This document shows positions 12,061-25,879 of a DNA stretch of 64,000 bases, piece after piece. This DNA comes from Cyclina sinensis (taxonomy: Eukaryota > Mollusca > Bivalvia > Venerida > Veneridae), in assembly GCA_012932295.1 (NCBI GenBank), contig JAAONU010000006.1:26500882-26564881 (forward strand). Direction: 5' to 3'. Position 1 is the stretch's first letter. Every line of letters starts with the position of its first letter. The notes under the pieces are model-generated. The model ran no database searches. It was not told the origin of the DNA and saw only the letters and a program-made list of their open reading frames with translations. Made by a program: the position numbers and the translations under genes.

Positions 12061-15000
12061 GCAGATAGAATCATTTCGCTTTTACCCTCTTGAATTATAC
12101 TTATTATCTGTGTCTGTAAACATTTCAGACTCATGACCACGATCATAAATGATTTAATTTTATAGTAGTGAAATGAATGACATACATGTGAACTCTACGG
12201 GTATTCAGTATATCTACTGGTGGTTGCACTAACGGTAGTGGCAAATTACTGTTTTCAAGAGCAGAATGCAGAATTCCTAAACATTCAGGAAAACTCATGA
12301 TCTTTCTGTTACTTTCATCTGTAAATTACACAGGACTGTATTCTTGCCTTTAGAAAATTTTCATTGGGTGAAGTAATTGTGATTAGCCAATGGAAGTAGT
12401 GGTTGCAGAGCATATCTGTGTGTACATAATTTAATGCCTGGCATGGAATCCTTGTTACAATTAACACCTTTGGAGATAATCAAGTAGATCAAGAGTAATC
12501 AACCCCTAGATCAGCATTGTATTAAGTCTGTGTGATTTAGTTGCTGATTGATCATTTAGTTGCTCTATTTTTGAAAGGGGGACAGTTTGTAAAGCAAACT
12601 GACTGAAAGCAAGAGCCAAAATAATGCTTGAGTGCTTTGAAGATGATTATCTCAGATATTTCCTGTCTGAAAGTTGATCAATCATTGGGTCTTTGCTAGA
12701 GGGAAAGTTGCTGAAGATTTATATTATCAAAACACAGCTTCTGAAATGGTGATTTATGACCCCTTAAAAATCAGAGAATGATCTGAATTCTGATTCTGCT
12801 CATATTAAACATGTGTTGATGTGGTATAAATATGAAATAGTTGACATGTTTTGGAAACTCGTATTTAAGGATGCTTTAGAATAAACGTAAAATTTACTGA
12901 CAAAAAGTTCTGTTTATGAATACTTTGACCCAGATCTACTGTTGAAGGCTGAAAAAAGTTCACATGTATGGAATTATAAAACAGCAAATTGCTTGTTTGA
13001 TGAATGTTTAGGGTTTTTATTAAACAGCAACTCAGGGCAACATTTGCTGAATATCGCCTACATATACCCTTATTTATAGAGACCACATTCTATATTTTAA
13101 TGACAGCAGTATTTTATTCGTCTCAGGCAGTGAGAGTGTTTTATAACAGGCAAAAATATGGCAAGTCTTTATATTTAGATGATATTTTACCATTTTCCTT
13201 GTACAAACAATGTTTTAGTTTTGCTTTCCCTTTTCTCAATAAAATAATACTGTCCTATATTTGAAAGTGGTATTGCTTACATTATCTGCCACGCCCACTT
13301 TTACTTCTAAGCTGTAACTTGTTTCAATGGTGCTTCTTAATCCATAGAATACATAACATGATTCAACATTTTCATTATAAATAGCATTGAAAATGGGAAT
13401 CGACAGTAAACCACTGTATATCTCAGTGGTCTAGGTAGTAATATTTCATGATTTTGGAAACAGTTTGAATTTAATGCTTTTATGGTATAATTTTGTGTTC
13501 GAACATACTGCCTACATCTGTTTTGACATTATATAGGTTTTAATTCATGTGAAAATTAAATTTTGAGATGTCTCTCTTAAATCTATAAAATTTTTGTCAT
13601 AGCATTTATAGTACTATCTACACTGTTTATTTTATAATGTTGTTTATATGCTAATGTTAATGTAATAATGTAAATGACTTGTTATTTGCAAAATATTTTT
13701 ATCTATGAGTGAGAAATCAATATGAAAGATGTGTAATTATAGTAATGAGTAAAAAAAAAAGATAAAATCCTCCCTGATAACAAGACATTTACATTAAATC
13801 TCATATAATTTGAACGTAAAATTTTTCCACTGTTGGGTGGTTTCTCCGAGTGCTCCCAAATTTTTCTCACGTTAAATCATTCCTTTCTAGATATGTGTGT
13901 TAAGAAATCATTTATTTGTTATTTATCAGTTTGTCATGTGTATAAAGTATAAACATATGTGTTACTCTGTAATGTAAAGTTACTTCTATTTCACAGTCCG
14001 TTTTATAACATACAGAAGGCACAATACTTTACTCCTTAAAATTAGTCTTGAGCAGGGTAGTTCATTTGTGAAATAATATACACGTGTTATTTATAGAAAT
14101 ATAATCATGTAGGGTATGCTGTTATACATCATTGTCATCATCAAAAATACGAAAAACATAGTGCACCAGTTGATTGTCGTTTACTTGTCAGTGTTGTCTA
14201 TTTATGCAAAGATGATAAATTTCATGTTCACTGGAAATCTCAAAATTCCAATCGTTGCCTCTCAATGTTGAAGATTTTTACTATTTATCACAGTTTTTGT
14301 TGATAAGATGCCATTCTGTTGGTTTAAATTACCTCGTTAGTGTTGACTTCGTAGATCTACTGACATTGTATGTCATATGAAATGCAGATCTGCAGTTATT
14401 GTGTACTAATCTGTTGATGTACATATTCCTCACTGTTGTTGCATGTATTCTGAACTATTGTTATTTTTTTTTTAGCTGTTGTTGTATGTATGCGATTCTG
14501 TTGTTGTATGTAGGTATTTGTTTTATCTTTTGACTGAAGTTGTATCCTTTTTTAAAAAAAATCTTTATTTTTTTTATTCTTAAGTCTCTTTTAGTCGTAC
14601 ATGTTTTCATTTTATGAATTTTATCCTGTACATAAATTGGGTTCTAAAGTAGAAAAAAATCTTTAGTTTTATCCACAGCTTTTTAAATCTCAAATGTTAT
14701 ACTTTGATGTACTCGGGACACTCCCCTGGAATTTGGAAAGCAGTGTGCTACATGGATGCTACACTGAGTTACAAACACATTAAGTTTTGTAACATGTTTT
14801 TACACATTTTTATTAATTTCTTTAAAGTTTACTTTCCAACATCAAGTATGAATTGAACTAGCAAAAAAAAAAAAAAAAAAATTCTGTTATCTACTCTGCT
14901 TTTGCTTCATTTTAAAAATTATCAACAAAAATGGCATTTTCTTGGAATCGTGAAAATATAAGTATCAACTTAACACACATCAAACTGTCAGGAACTGTCT

Positions 15001-16834
15001 GTAATTAGACTACTTAAAGCAAAACTCACATATCTGCACATCATAAAGGTTATCAGTCACTTTATTTATGAATGGTTCTCTGGTTATTGGCTGTTCTTTC
15101 CTCCATTCTTCTACAACACTGTTAAAAACAAATCTCTCTATAGTCTGTCCCTGCATACAGACAGTGAGAAGAGCGTGCAAGACCTTGTTACAGAGAGATG
15201 ATGACTTATAAGTTGTTTTTGTTCTCTTGAGAGAAGAGAACCCGCTCTCACAATCTAAAATGTGTTACGGGTAAAATGGTTAAGGAGGCAAAGAAAAATG
15301 CAGGAAAAGAACACTAAGTAGCTCATTGTTGTAGTCTGCAAATTCTGTACTACTAACATATCGTTCAATATTAAACCAAATTGTTATTTTCTTACCAGCT
15401 GTTGATGCAGGAATTACCTCACAATTTGTACTAGATTTCATGGCCATTTTGTATTGTTATGACAAAAGTTTGTGCCCGTAGTATTATCACATCACTTCAT
15501 CTGTTATTTACTTAATAATAGTTCACTAAAATAAGCATATTTTCATCAGGTGCATATGATTCTATTTATATGACTACCTACCTCGTTTCAAACAGCTGTG
15601 ATCAAACATTCTCTCCAGTATGTTCCGCCAATTAACAGCTGTAGTTAACTCGATAGTAATACGATTAAGTCAGATTTTGATTAATGACATGATATACACA
15701 TCAAACTCTCCACTTGTCATGTTAAATTCCTAATAAAACGCAGTGAAACATTCCATCTCAAAATGCTTATTGTATGCAATACTGACTTTTTTTCTAACAC
15801 GTCTGGAATGCAGGTGTTCATTGTAAACTGGATTAGACTAGTTGCGTACTTGCATTATAACAGTGAACTTTAAAATATTTTGGAATAAGCTGGCCATTTA
15901 ATGCATTGCGGATGCATTTAAGAAATGCGGTAGACTGTGTTTTGAAATTTAAACGTTAGGCTAACGCATTGCTAAAACAACCTGGAGAGGGGTTTGGTAC
16001 TGTTTTTCATTTGTTACATGTTCATTTTGAGTAAATAGTTTTTTGCCTAGACTATTTATCAATCAAATTAATTATTCTTTTCTTTAAAAATTTTCAGTAC
16101 GGGTTCCGATCTGTATGAAATAACATTAATTCATGTTCATGGTGTTAATGGGTCTAACAACAGACTGACCTCATCTGTTGACATGACATTTTAGTTTATT
16201 TGCAGATAATCATTTTCTCATGGTTACTGGAGGGTTAATTTTCATATCTGCTGGAAAAAGGGCCATCACTGTAAATTTTTTGACACAAATTTGATCATGT
16301 GTTAAACAATGCGTTAGTGAGGAGGGGTTACTGTCAGGGAAAAAAAGCATTATGGTTTTTACACAATTTTATGAACGGAGTAGTTGGTAGAAACAGTGTT
16401 AGGTCTGACGGGTTAATTTAGGCTTTAAAAGCTTGCTTTTTATAGAGATAAAGTACCATAATAGGTGTGTGGATTTGAGCAACAGGGGTGGGGATCAGGC
16501 AAATAAAATTTTAGTAGAGTAGACTGTTTATGTAAGAAGTTAGATGTGTGGTATGCATGTAGATGTTTGTTTCTGTAGATTACCGGTAGTCAGAAATCTG
16601 AAACCCTATATATGCAAAGTTGTTTTCATGTTTGAAGTAATAGTGAAAAATGTTTTATCCTTTTGACGTAGCTTATGCGCCTTGTTTACCTTATTGTTTA
16701 TATTCTCCAAACACAGAACATTCACAAAATTACTTTGTTTAAAAGGTTAAACAGCAGAAACTTTTATCACTTATATATTGCAGACTTCCTAAAAACTGAA
16801 TGATTATTAACTCCTCGTGTTCTTATTTCTGAAA
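12061..16834. other. Intergenic, no gene seen
   Basis: AT-rich sequence with scattered short ORFs of 60-90 codons that show no protein-family signature and no splice-compatible partners. It contains homopolymer runs (an A-run near 14860-14880). Nothing supportable beyond that. Confidence 0.4.
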
Positions 16835-17075
16835 ATTCCAGCATTTCTAAATTTGATATATTAAATGCAATCTGAAATTTTCAGTTGAGACTCAAGTTTT
16901 CCAGCATTTCTAAATTTGATATATTGAATGCAATCTGGAATTTTCTGTTGAAACTCCAGTTTTCCAGCATTTCTAAATTTGATATATTAAATGCAAACTG
17001 AAATTCTCGATTTTTTCAAGTTTTCCAGCATTTCTAAATTTGGTCTGAAATTTTTAGTTCAGACTCGAGTTTTCC
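16835..17075. repeat. Tandem repeat, about 63-bp unit, four copies
   Basis: CCAGCATTTCTAAATTTG recurs at 16838, 16901, 16964 and 17025 (spacing 63, 63, 61). Each is followed by GATATATTAAATGCAA variants, with the last unit truncated. Non-coding. Confidence 0.85.
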
Positions 17076-17563
17076 AGTTTCATCTGCTGTGTAAGAGACT
17101 AGGCAGACTTCTGTTCTGTAGCTTTTCTTAGAAAGAGATAAGAATTGAATTTGTAAATGTGTTCAGTTTGCAGATTAATATACAAATTTTTATTAATTTA
17201 CTATCTCTTGCTGATGTCAATATATATATTATAAGTTATACTGCCATACATGTATATTGTTAGCAAATCGTTTAAAGACACTCAACAATTTATATACAAA
17301 AAGACGTTATTTATTTAGTATTAAGAACTGTTTTAGGTATTTTATGAATGTAAGTGTTGAGTAGCTTACTGTTTTGTGTTATAACCCTTTTTACACTTGC
17401 GTATGCTAGTTTTACACATGTAATATTTGAGATAAATATTGTATCATATACAATATGTTTTACAATATTTCATTCATTTTAATAGTTTGCATTTCGATAG
17501 AAAATGTTTGTTAAAAATTCTTTACAGACGGAACTATTTTTTATAAAAAGTTTCATCATTTCT

Positions 17564-17637
17564 ATTGCAAACAGTGTAGACCATGGTCTGTCTGAATGTT
17601 TCTATGTTTCGACCATGGTCTACTGTTTGACATTCAG
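17564..17637. repeat. Inverted repeat / potential cruciform
   Basis: The left arm ACAGTGTAGACCATGGTC and right arm GACCATGGTCTACTGT pair over about 16 bp with a short bulge. A second flanking pair, CTGAATGT / ACATTCAG, lies in the interval. No terminator or RNA family is recognised. Confidence 0.55.
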
Positions 17638-18235
17638 GCAGGAAATTTTCATTATTACCTCAATAAATGATAAATGGGACTGTCTGAATTTAAGATAGTC
17701 AAGTGAATTTCAAGATGTGAAAGCGAAAAAGTTCTAATTGCAATCAAGTGCAGATCAAGATAAAACCAGTTTGCTTTAATACCATAATTTAAGAAGTCTG
17801 CTTAAAACTGTAGTCTTCTGATTTAGAGCAGCAAATATGGTTTTTCGATAACAAATCTGATTTTGATGTTTCCAAAGGCACTACTAACAGTAGTTCTTTA
17901 AAGGATATAAAAATATGGATTCATTCATTTATTTAATAATAATCCAAAACTGTCAGTTGTCAGATGACAGTTCAGTAGATGTTGGTTTCTTACCATAAGG
18001 AGATATTGGTGTGAGGTATATAATTCTTTTACATGTGTTGAAAATTTTGACAAGTGCTGTTTAGTAGTGGTTTGTGATTGCATTATGTGAGTTTAAAATG
18101 ATATAGATGAGGGTAAGTTAGTTATTTTATTCTTGATTTGTGAGTGATGTAAGGTTACGGTAACATTGAATAAAAGACGTGTTAAAAGCTTGAATCCTGT
18201 GTATCTTTTGCTAACATACAATTGTAGTTGTGTTC

Positions 18236-18492
18236 AAATGGTCTTAGCCAGCTTGGCTAGCTTAATCAGTAGAGCATCAGATTGTCAATCCCCATCAGGG
18301 CCGGCAAAAATTTCTCTGATAATAGATCTCAGACAATTTTTCTATAGGTCATTTGTCGCTCACCTCTGAAGCAAGTGAGGAGGTAGTCAGTCACTTGTGG
18401 AGAAATTTGTTAAATACCCAGGAACACCGGTTAGTTACGTGGACTGACCACCATGATATGACCTTAGCTGTTAAAACTGGCTATAAACCACA
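18236..18492 (+). mobile_element. tRNA-derived SINE (S1), degenerate
   Basis: A tRNA-like head (AGCTTAATCAGTAGAGCA, A-box-like, about 18259) is followed by a weak B-box-like CAATCCCCATCAGG. An unrelated body follows. It is not a functional tRNA gene: no cloverleaf can be completed. Confidence 0.5.
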
Positions 18493-19320
18493 GTAAAACA
18501 GAAACCAAATCAAATGATCGAAAGTCACAGACATACAAGTCACTGTCATCTTTCACTGATGCACCCATGGATCTGTTTTCCTGTCAGATGCCTTGTTGCT
18601 GCTTCATCAGTCTGTTCACACATTCTTGTCCAGGCATTTCTAAGCAAGCACTGGCTTGAATTGAATAAGGCTTGATATGAATCCTTATTAAAAAAGAGAT
18701 GTGCATATTTCCAGCGTGGGTACAGATTATTTTGCAAAGAGTTTTTGAGATCCTAAAATTTGTCTGCAGCACCTTCCAAGCCTGGGTCTTTTCTCACTAA
18801 CCACTGGCTGGAATTTAATATAATTATATATGTGAAGCTTCACTACTATTAGGAGATAGGCATATTAAAATCACAATATTATTACTGTGATTTGTTATTT
18901 TTCAGTGCTTTGGGTCCTTTGTTTTGCTACATACAGGACTATTCATGTCCGCGCTATTTCTCAGCAAGTACTTGTGGAATAATTAAATGAAACTTAATAG
19001 GAAACTTGAGCACCAGCAGGAAATGCACAGATTACCAGCACAGTTTGGTTTAATTTGTTTGTGTCCATGTTATAACTTTGTCATGCACTGAGGGATTTCA
19101 GAAGTTTGTTGAATTGTGCACAAGAGTCTGAAATCAGAAGATGGATTTTGATGACTGGGAGAGGTCTTGTCAAGATTTACAACAATTCAGGCAGTCGGAA
19201 GTGATGTAGTAAGCTTGTGAATTAACAAAACAATCATCTATTAGCTCAACTGGATGAATTAGCAGCACAATGATGCTTTAGAACAACCTACAAACTTCTA
19301 TTTAATAAAAAATATAAACC

Positions 19321-19534
19321 TTAACCCTGAACATGCTGAATTTTTGTAATGGATTTGCCCAGCTTTGAATTTGGAACAGTCCATTCAAAGTTTAAGGGAT
19401 TTCAATATCAAAACAAAAAAATTGAGCTACCAACAGTATAGAGCCTGGTCAGACTGCACAGATGTGCAGGCTGGCCTGGCTCTATACTGGTGGCAAAGGC
19501 TAATCACTTTCGGTTCCAGCAGGTTAAGGGTTAA
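19321..19534. mobile_element. TTAA-type MITE, copy M2
   Basis: It begins TTAACCCTGAACATGCTG and ends CAGCAGGTTAAGGGTTAA, an imperfect terminal inverted repeat of about 18 bp bounded by TTAA. The interior shares ATGGATTTGCCC and GATGTGCAGGCTGGCCT with the other copies. It gives the clearest ends of the family in this window. Confidence 0.75.
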
Positions 19535-19734
19535 AGTGTATGTGTAAGGGTGCATAGTTATAAAGATTTTGTCAGTTCATTTTTATGTGTTAAAATTACT
19601 TCGTATGTAGTACAGGCTTCCACTTACCAGCACCCAACTGTAAGAGGTAGAGTCTTGTTTGCAGGAGAGATGAGTTTTTTAAGTGTAAATGATTTAATTC
19701 TATGTGCCAAAAAAAATTACTTACCTTCACACTG

Positions 19735-22700
19735 ATGCCAGTGACACCTAAAGCAAACTTATGACACATACTTCTTAACAAAATAAAGCAACTTGATGTA
19801 TTGGGTGAAACCCAAACTCTTACTTAGATAACAGTGTGTGATCCCTTGACCCCTAAAGGAATCACACCTCAGGTTATGGTAAATTATACCTTTAAATTAA
19901 GTGTTAATATAATGAGCCAAGTGAAATGTAAGCTACTGAGTGGGAAAAAAATCCAAATGACACTAAAAGCAATCTAAAGGAAGGTCATGCTATCAACTAA
20001 CAAAGTTTGGTTACAAAAACATCCACTGAAACTTAAGATCAAAAATCTATTTTTAGTAACATTAAGTAATCCTTTAAACCTAGTGACCAAAGGGAGATAA
20101 TGCCTTATGGTACCATATGCCCATGGCCAACATTGAACAGAAACTTAAATTCTAGTTTTAGAAACTAACAGTGATCCCTTGACCCCAGTGACCCCTAAGA
20201 GTGATTCCTATTGAGGTAATGATGTATGCTACCTTTTTATCAACAGGCATATTTATACCCCTAAAACGAAGTTTGTGGGGGGGGGGGGGGGGGGGGTGTA
20301 TATAGGAGTCACCCAGTGGTTGGTCTGGTCAGTCGGTCCGGCGGTCGGTCGGGTTTACCTTGTACGGAGCATAACTTGAAAACTACTGGTTGGAATTCAA
20401 TGCAACTTCATACAATGGTCAAGCATAATGAGACGAAATGCAGTGTCCAAAAATCATAACTCCACCTTCACTATTTTCAGAGTTATTGCCCTTTATTGGT
20501 TTTCCTTTGTATGGAGCAAATCTTGAAAACTACTGGTTGGAATTCATTGCAACTTCACACAGTGGTCAATCACAATGAGAGGAAGTGCAGTGTCCAAGAA
20601 TCATAACTCCATCTTCACTATTTTTAGAGTTATTGCCTTTTATTGGTTTTTCTAGTCCGGAGCATAACTTGAAAACTACTGGTTGGAATTCAGTGCAACT
20701 ATATACAATGGTCAAGCACAATGAGAGGAAGTGCATTGTCAAAGAAACATAACTCCATCTTCTCTATTTTCAGAGTTATTGCCCTTTATTGGTTTTCCTT
20801 GTCCGGGGCATAACTTGAAAACTACAGGTTGGAATTCAGTGCAACATCATACAATGGTCAAGCATAATGAGAGGAAGTGCAGTGTTCAAGAATCATAACT
20901 CCAAATTCTCTATTTGCAGAGTTATTGTCCTTTATTAGTTTTCTTTATTCGGAGCATAGCTTGAAAACTACTGGTTGGAATTCATTGCAACTTCATACAA
21001 TGGTCAAGCACAATGAGAGGAAGCGCAGTGTCCAAGAATCATAACTCCATGTTCATTATTTGCAAAGTAATTGCCCTTTGTTGGTTTTCTTTTGTATGGA
21101 GGATAACTTGAAAACTACTGGTTGGAATTCAGTGCAACTTCATACAATGGTCAAGCACAATGAGAGGAAGTGCAGTGTCCAAGAATCACAACTCCATCTT
21201 CTCTATTTGGGAAGTAATTACCCTTAGTTTGTTTTCTTTATTTGGAGCATAACTTGAAAACTACTGGTTAGAATTCAATGGAACTTCATCCAATGATCAA
21301 GCACAATGAAAGAAAGTGCATTGTGTAAGAGCTATATCGCCATCTTCACAATTTGCAGAGTTATTGCTCTTCCTTGGATTTCCTTTTCCAGAATATAATT
21401 TGGAAACTCGTGGTTGGAATTCAATGCAACTTCATACAATGGTCAAGCACATTGAGTGGATGTGCAGTGTACAAGAGCTATAACTTTGTCTTCACTGTTT
21501 GCACAGTTATTGCCCTTTGTTAGTTTTCTTTGTCTGGAGAATAACTTGAAAACTATTTTTTTGGAATTCAATGCAACTTCATACAATGGTCAAGTGCAAT
21601 GAGAGGAAATGCAATGTACAAGAACCACAACTATCTTTAATTGCCCACAACCATAACTCTTTTTCAATTTTTTTGCGAAGTATTCTGTTACTAAATTGAT
21701 AACTTCCTCTGTTCTGTAGCGGTGTTTTGGGGGTATTAATCACATTTAGTGATAGCTCTAGTTTAACATTAAATAATGAGCAGAAACCAAATATCTATTT
21801 TAGTACTGACTCACAAAAAAATCGCAGAAAGATATCTGCTGTACAAGTGTGGATAAGATAGGTCAAATGGAACTTCATCATATTGAGTGGAAACTAAAAA
21901 TTGTATCTTGTTAACAGTGAATGACCCCTTTACCTAAATGTCTCCAAAAGCACTTGAAATTGTGTAATCTCCACTGTCTAAGTTTAATAAAATAGGCCTT
22001 TTGGAACTTAAGATATTGAGTGGTACTTTACAAGCTCTCTTTTCAGTACCACTAAGTGACTCCTTGACCCTAGTGATCAGAAAAGCAAACCTAAGTGACG
22101 TACAGGTAATGATATATGTTACCTAATTATCAAATCTTAATACAATGCACCATTATAAAATACAGAGCAGAACCAAAAATCATTTTTTAGTAGATGTGTG
22201 ACTGACTGTCCCCTAAAACCATCTCAACAAGATTTTGTTAAAATAGGCAAAGTGGAGCTTCCAATATTCAGTTGAAACAAAAAATATAGTTTTGTAAACA
22301 GTGAGTAACCCCTTAACCCCAAAAGGAATCTCCAAAAATATATCTAGAACTCTGGGCCTTGTTGTCTTGTACAAGAAGAATTACAAAGTTTTTTCCCCTC
22401 TGCATTTTCTGCATAAAAATGTGACCCCTCACCCCCCGTCACCAAGAGGGGTTGACAGTGACCCCAAGGGACAAACTTGATAGAGATCCATTAGATTATG
22501 CCACATACCAAATTTCAAACATATTAGCCTTTCATTTTCAGACAAGATTTTTTAAAAAGGGTTTGCATATAAAAATCATTGTAAAACATCTGACCCATCG
22601 GGCAAAGCAAAAATGAGCCAAGGGACAAGTAAACTTTAAATAATATTGGTTGATATTTTAGAACTCCAGGCCTTGTGGTTTCATACAAAAAGAATTTTAA

Positions 22701-22960
22701 AAATTACCTTTATATCTCTATGTAAAACATGTGACACTGTGAAGGTGGGGGTGGGGGAGGATTATGACTGTGACCCCAGGGACATAATTTGTTTAAACTT
22801 GGTTCAGGTCCTCTAGACAATGCTTCACACCAAATGGTTGTTTTAGACAATTTTTTAGGTTTTTCATTCTTGTTGCAATAACCATCAGGTTTCTGCAATT
22901 TCTGCATGGAATTTGAACAACTTTGGTAGAGCTTCATGCAGGAACATGAACTCTGACCAA
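19735..22960. repeat. Older degenerate tandem-repeat region surrounding the family A insertion
   Basis: Recurring phrases such as GATCCCTTGACCCC, AATGAGCAGAAACCAA and GGCCTTGTGGTTTCATAC occur on both sides of 20255-21764. Two units of roughly 290 bp are visible at about 22350-22930. The period is irregular and decayed; no gene. Confidence 0.5.
20255..21764 (+). mobile_element. HINE-like element, family A copy 2 (core period about 147 bp)
   Basis: The 5' end is ATACCCCTAAAACGAAG followed by a run of 20 G (20277-20296). The core has about eight to nine tandem units spaced about 147 bp (CTTGAAAACTACTGG near 20371, 20517, 20663, 20809, 20955, 21103, 21248 and onward). The 3' end is GGGGGTATTA, a perfect stem-loop ATCAC (21739-21743), ATTTA, GTGAT (21749-21753), then AGCTCTAG and TTT. 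It interrupts an older repeat whose motifs resume at 21765. Non-coding. Confidence 0.8.
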
Positions 22961-25879
22961 GTGGTTTAGGAGGAGATGTTGTTTAAAGTAAAATGACGTT
23001 GACGACACACAACAAAGGGGGATCACAAAAAGTCACCCTGAGCACAATCTGTTCTGGTGGGTTAAAAACAGTTGCCAGACAACCGAAAGACAATCTTTAA
23101 ATGAGACCCTTAGTACTGGTCCAGTAAGGAAGATACAAATATATATTATAAAAACCAAAACTAATTTTGTGTTTGAAATTTAATGACTGCTATATTTGAA
23201 AAATAATGATTTGTAGGTAAAAAACAATAACATAATGTGAAGCTCATAAGAACATCATTGACTCTCTCATAAATAATCCGACAATAATTAACTAAACATG
23301 ACTGGCAAATAAATATTTATACAACCTATGACACTAAAATACAGGCATTTCAAAGTATACCAAACTGCAATGGCAGCTTGTTGAATATAAGCAAACAAGT
23401 CGAGGGTAACAATTAAACTAAAGGAAAAGAAAGATCAACACTGTATGTTTCTTCTTTTCTATTTTCTTATACACTAAGCAGACTGCCATCAGAACATGGT
23501 ATACTTGTAACAAATCCAACACAGATACTGTTTTATCATTACCAATCAAAATCTACAAAATTATCACATAGTCTTCATCATAACATTTATGGAAACTCTA
23601 TACTGGATGTGGCTGTAGTTCTGGCTTTTTATCCCCTATCTCAGTATGTGATGAAGTATCATTTTAAAATTTTGAACCTGTGAAGTAGGGTTCTTTAATT
23701 ACATGAAGATGTTAAAACTTTTCATTTTACTTTTATTAAAAATACTTAAAACCACCATAAAAGAAATTCAACTTTTACTGAAAATGGTCATAAATATTTG
23801 GCCATTTTTCTAAATATATAATTTGTCTGTATTTTAAGGTAATAAAATTCCAATCCACATGAGAAGAAAGAACATTAAGGACTTCTGAGAAAGAAAATCT
23901 TTTTCATGGTATTCTAACCTTCATAAGTTTCCAAGATCACAGCAAAAACATTATCAGTTTGCCCATTTAGTTGAGTGCCATTGTTTAAGAAGTACTGAAA
24001 TGAAGGTCAGCTTAATTCTACCTTTTTCTCTTTCAGAAACTAAATCATTTACTTTATGGGATAATTGGATCTAGGTGTTCATTTTGATACACATTTATGA
24101 TGACAAAGATGATAATTTTCTTTCCTATAAAAAACAAAAAAGATCGTATAAATACAACAACAAAAAAATAACACGATTGTTTTTGAGTCTGCGAATTAAT
24201 AAATTCTAACTGGCATTAAAAGATCTGGTTTAACCATAAATGTAACAAGCACATTTAAAATACAATTTTGTTACGTATCACATGTTTGACCATCAGAAAT
24301 TTCAACCTTACAAAGAAAAAATATCAACAGTTATACAAAGTGAAGAAGGCCGATAATCTCACCATAGCTGACCTATTAGAACTGTGACATGTTTAAATTA
24401 AGCAAGTTTATGAGCTGAGTTCATGATATCTTGCTAAAGCACTTTATATAATGAGTTCTATTAATGCAATACTGAGTATTCTAAAATAAGAATTAGCATA
24501 GCTTTGCACTGCATTCCTTAGAATTTATAATACTAATGTAATAAGTCTTACAATATTTATATTCTGCCTTACAAAATGTCGTAAAACCTTTCTGTAGTAT
24601 ATCCTGTAAAATAACACACTGGGTAAGAATTGTTGTACATTAAATCAATTAATTCATATAAAAAGAAGTACATATTTCTATACATATGATTTTTTTTTGC
24701 TTTTGTTGGATGCAAAGCCTACCATTATTAGAATAATTGGAGAAAAAGACCACTTTGTGCCCTGTGTGTCATTCGGTTTAAATTAATTTAAACGGAAAAG
24801 GGATGTCTCTTCAATAAGAACTTTAATGTCCATAATTCAAGAACTAAACACAAACTGGAATACTTTTCAACAAAACTTAATCAAATTTCGAGCACAAGTC
24901 CCAGAGAATGCTTTGAGCAAATGAAAATTAACATATGACAACCAAAGGTAGTTTCAACACTGAGCTAACATATTCAGTACATGAATGAACATTGGACAAA
25001 CAGATAGTAAAACCATCCTTTCTACGATCATTCATTTAGGAGCATGTGAATTACAAAATTCAAAATGCATTCAAATTCATATAACAGTATACACAGTTCT
25101 GCCATTAGTTTTGACAGCACAATAATTATAACAAAGAGGTACTGGTTTAACATGAAAATAGTGCACTGAAATAATATTATCTCCCTTTATTCATGTATGT
25201 CAGTGCATATCATATTGTGACTGAAAATGTGAATACCTGGTACATTATTTATCATATCAAGACTGAATAACATGTGCTTAACAATGTACAATTAAACAAG
25301 TGATAATTACAATTATGCTTTATTAATATGGTCAAAAAATAGAAAAAATATATATCATTTATATTATAATCTTATAACATATCACAGACAAACTATTTCT
25401 ACTCTCAGTACACTTATTAAAGGCAATGTGAATGAGCTTAAATATGAGCTTTACAAGATCCTGAAAGCTTGAAGCTCTGAAAAGTAATTGAATATGAGTT
25501 TGAATATAAGCTATAAGTACAGTTGAAAGCTTTTTGTTCTAAAATGTTGCTGGAGAGATTAAGAAAAGACCACTAGTAGTAATATTAACTGAGAATTTAG
25601 CCCAGCAGTTGGAAAGATGTCCATGCTGGCTTCATGCCAACTTTACAGGGCCAAATTTACAAATTTTCCATTTTATTTCATTTTTAAGTAAGTGCTTAAT
25701 GAGAGTGCTGTACAAAAATTCAATTTCCTGATTTTAGACATAAGTCTAAAACTTAAGAATATTGAGAGAAGAGCTTAAACTCACATGGAGATTTACAACA
25801 CTATCTTTAATCCCACAGATGAAATGAGCATTAGATGCTAAAGAACACAGCAAAACTGCTTACACTCTATAACATGGTA
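22961..25879. other. Intergenic, no gene seen
   Basis: AT-rich non-coding sequence downstream of ATAT1, with no repeat of clear period and no ORF with family features. Confidence 0.4.
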
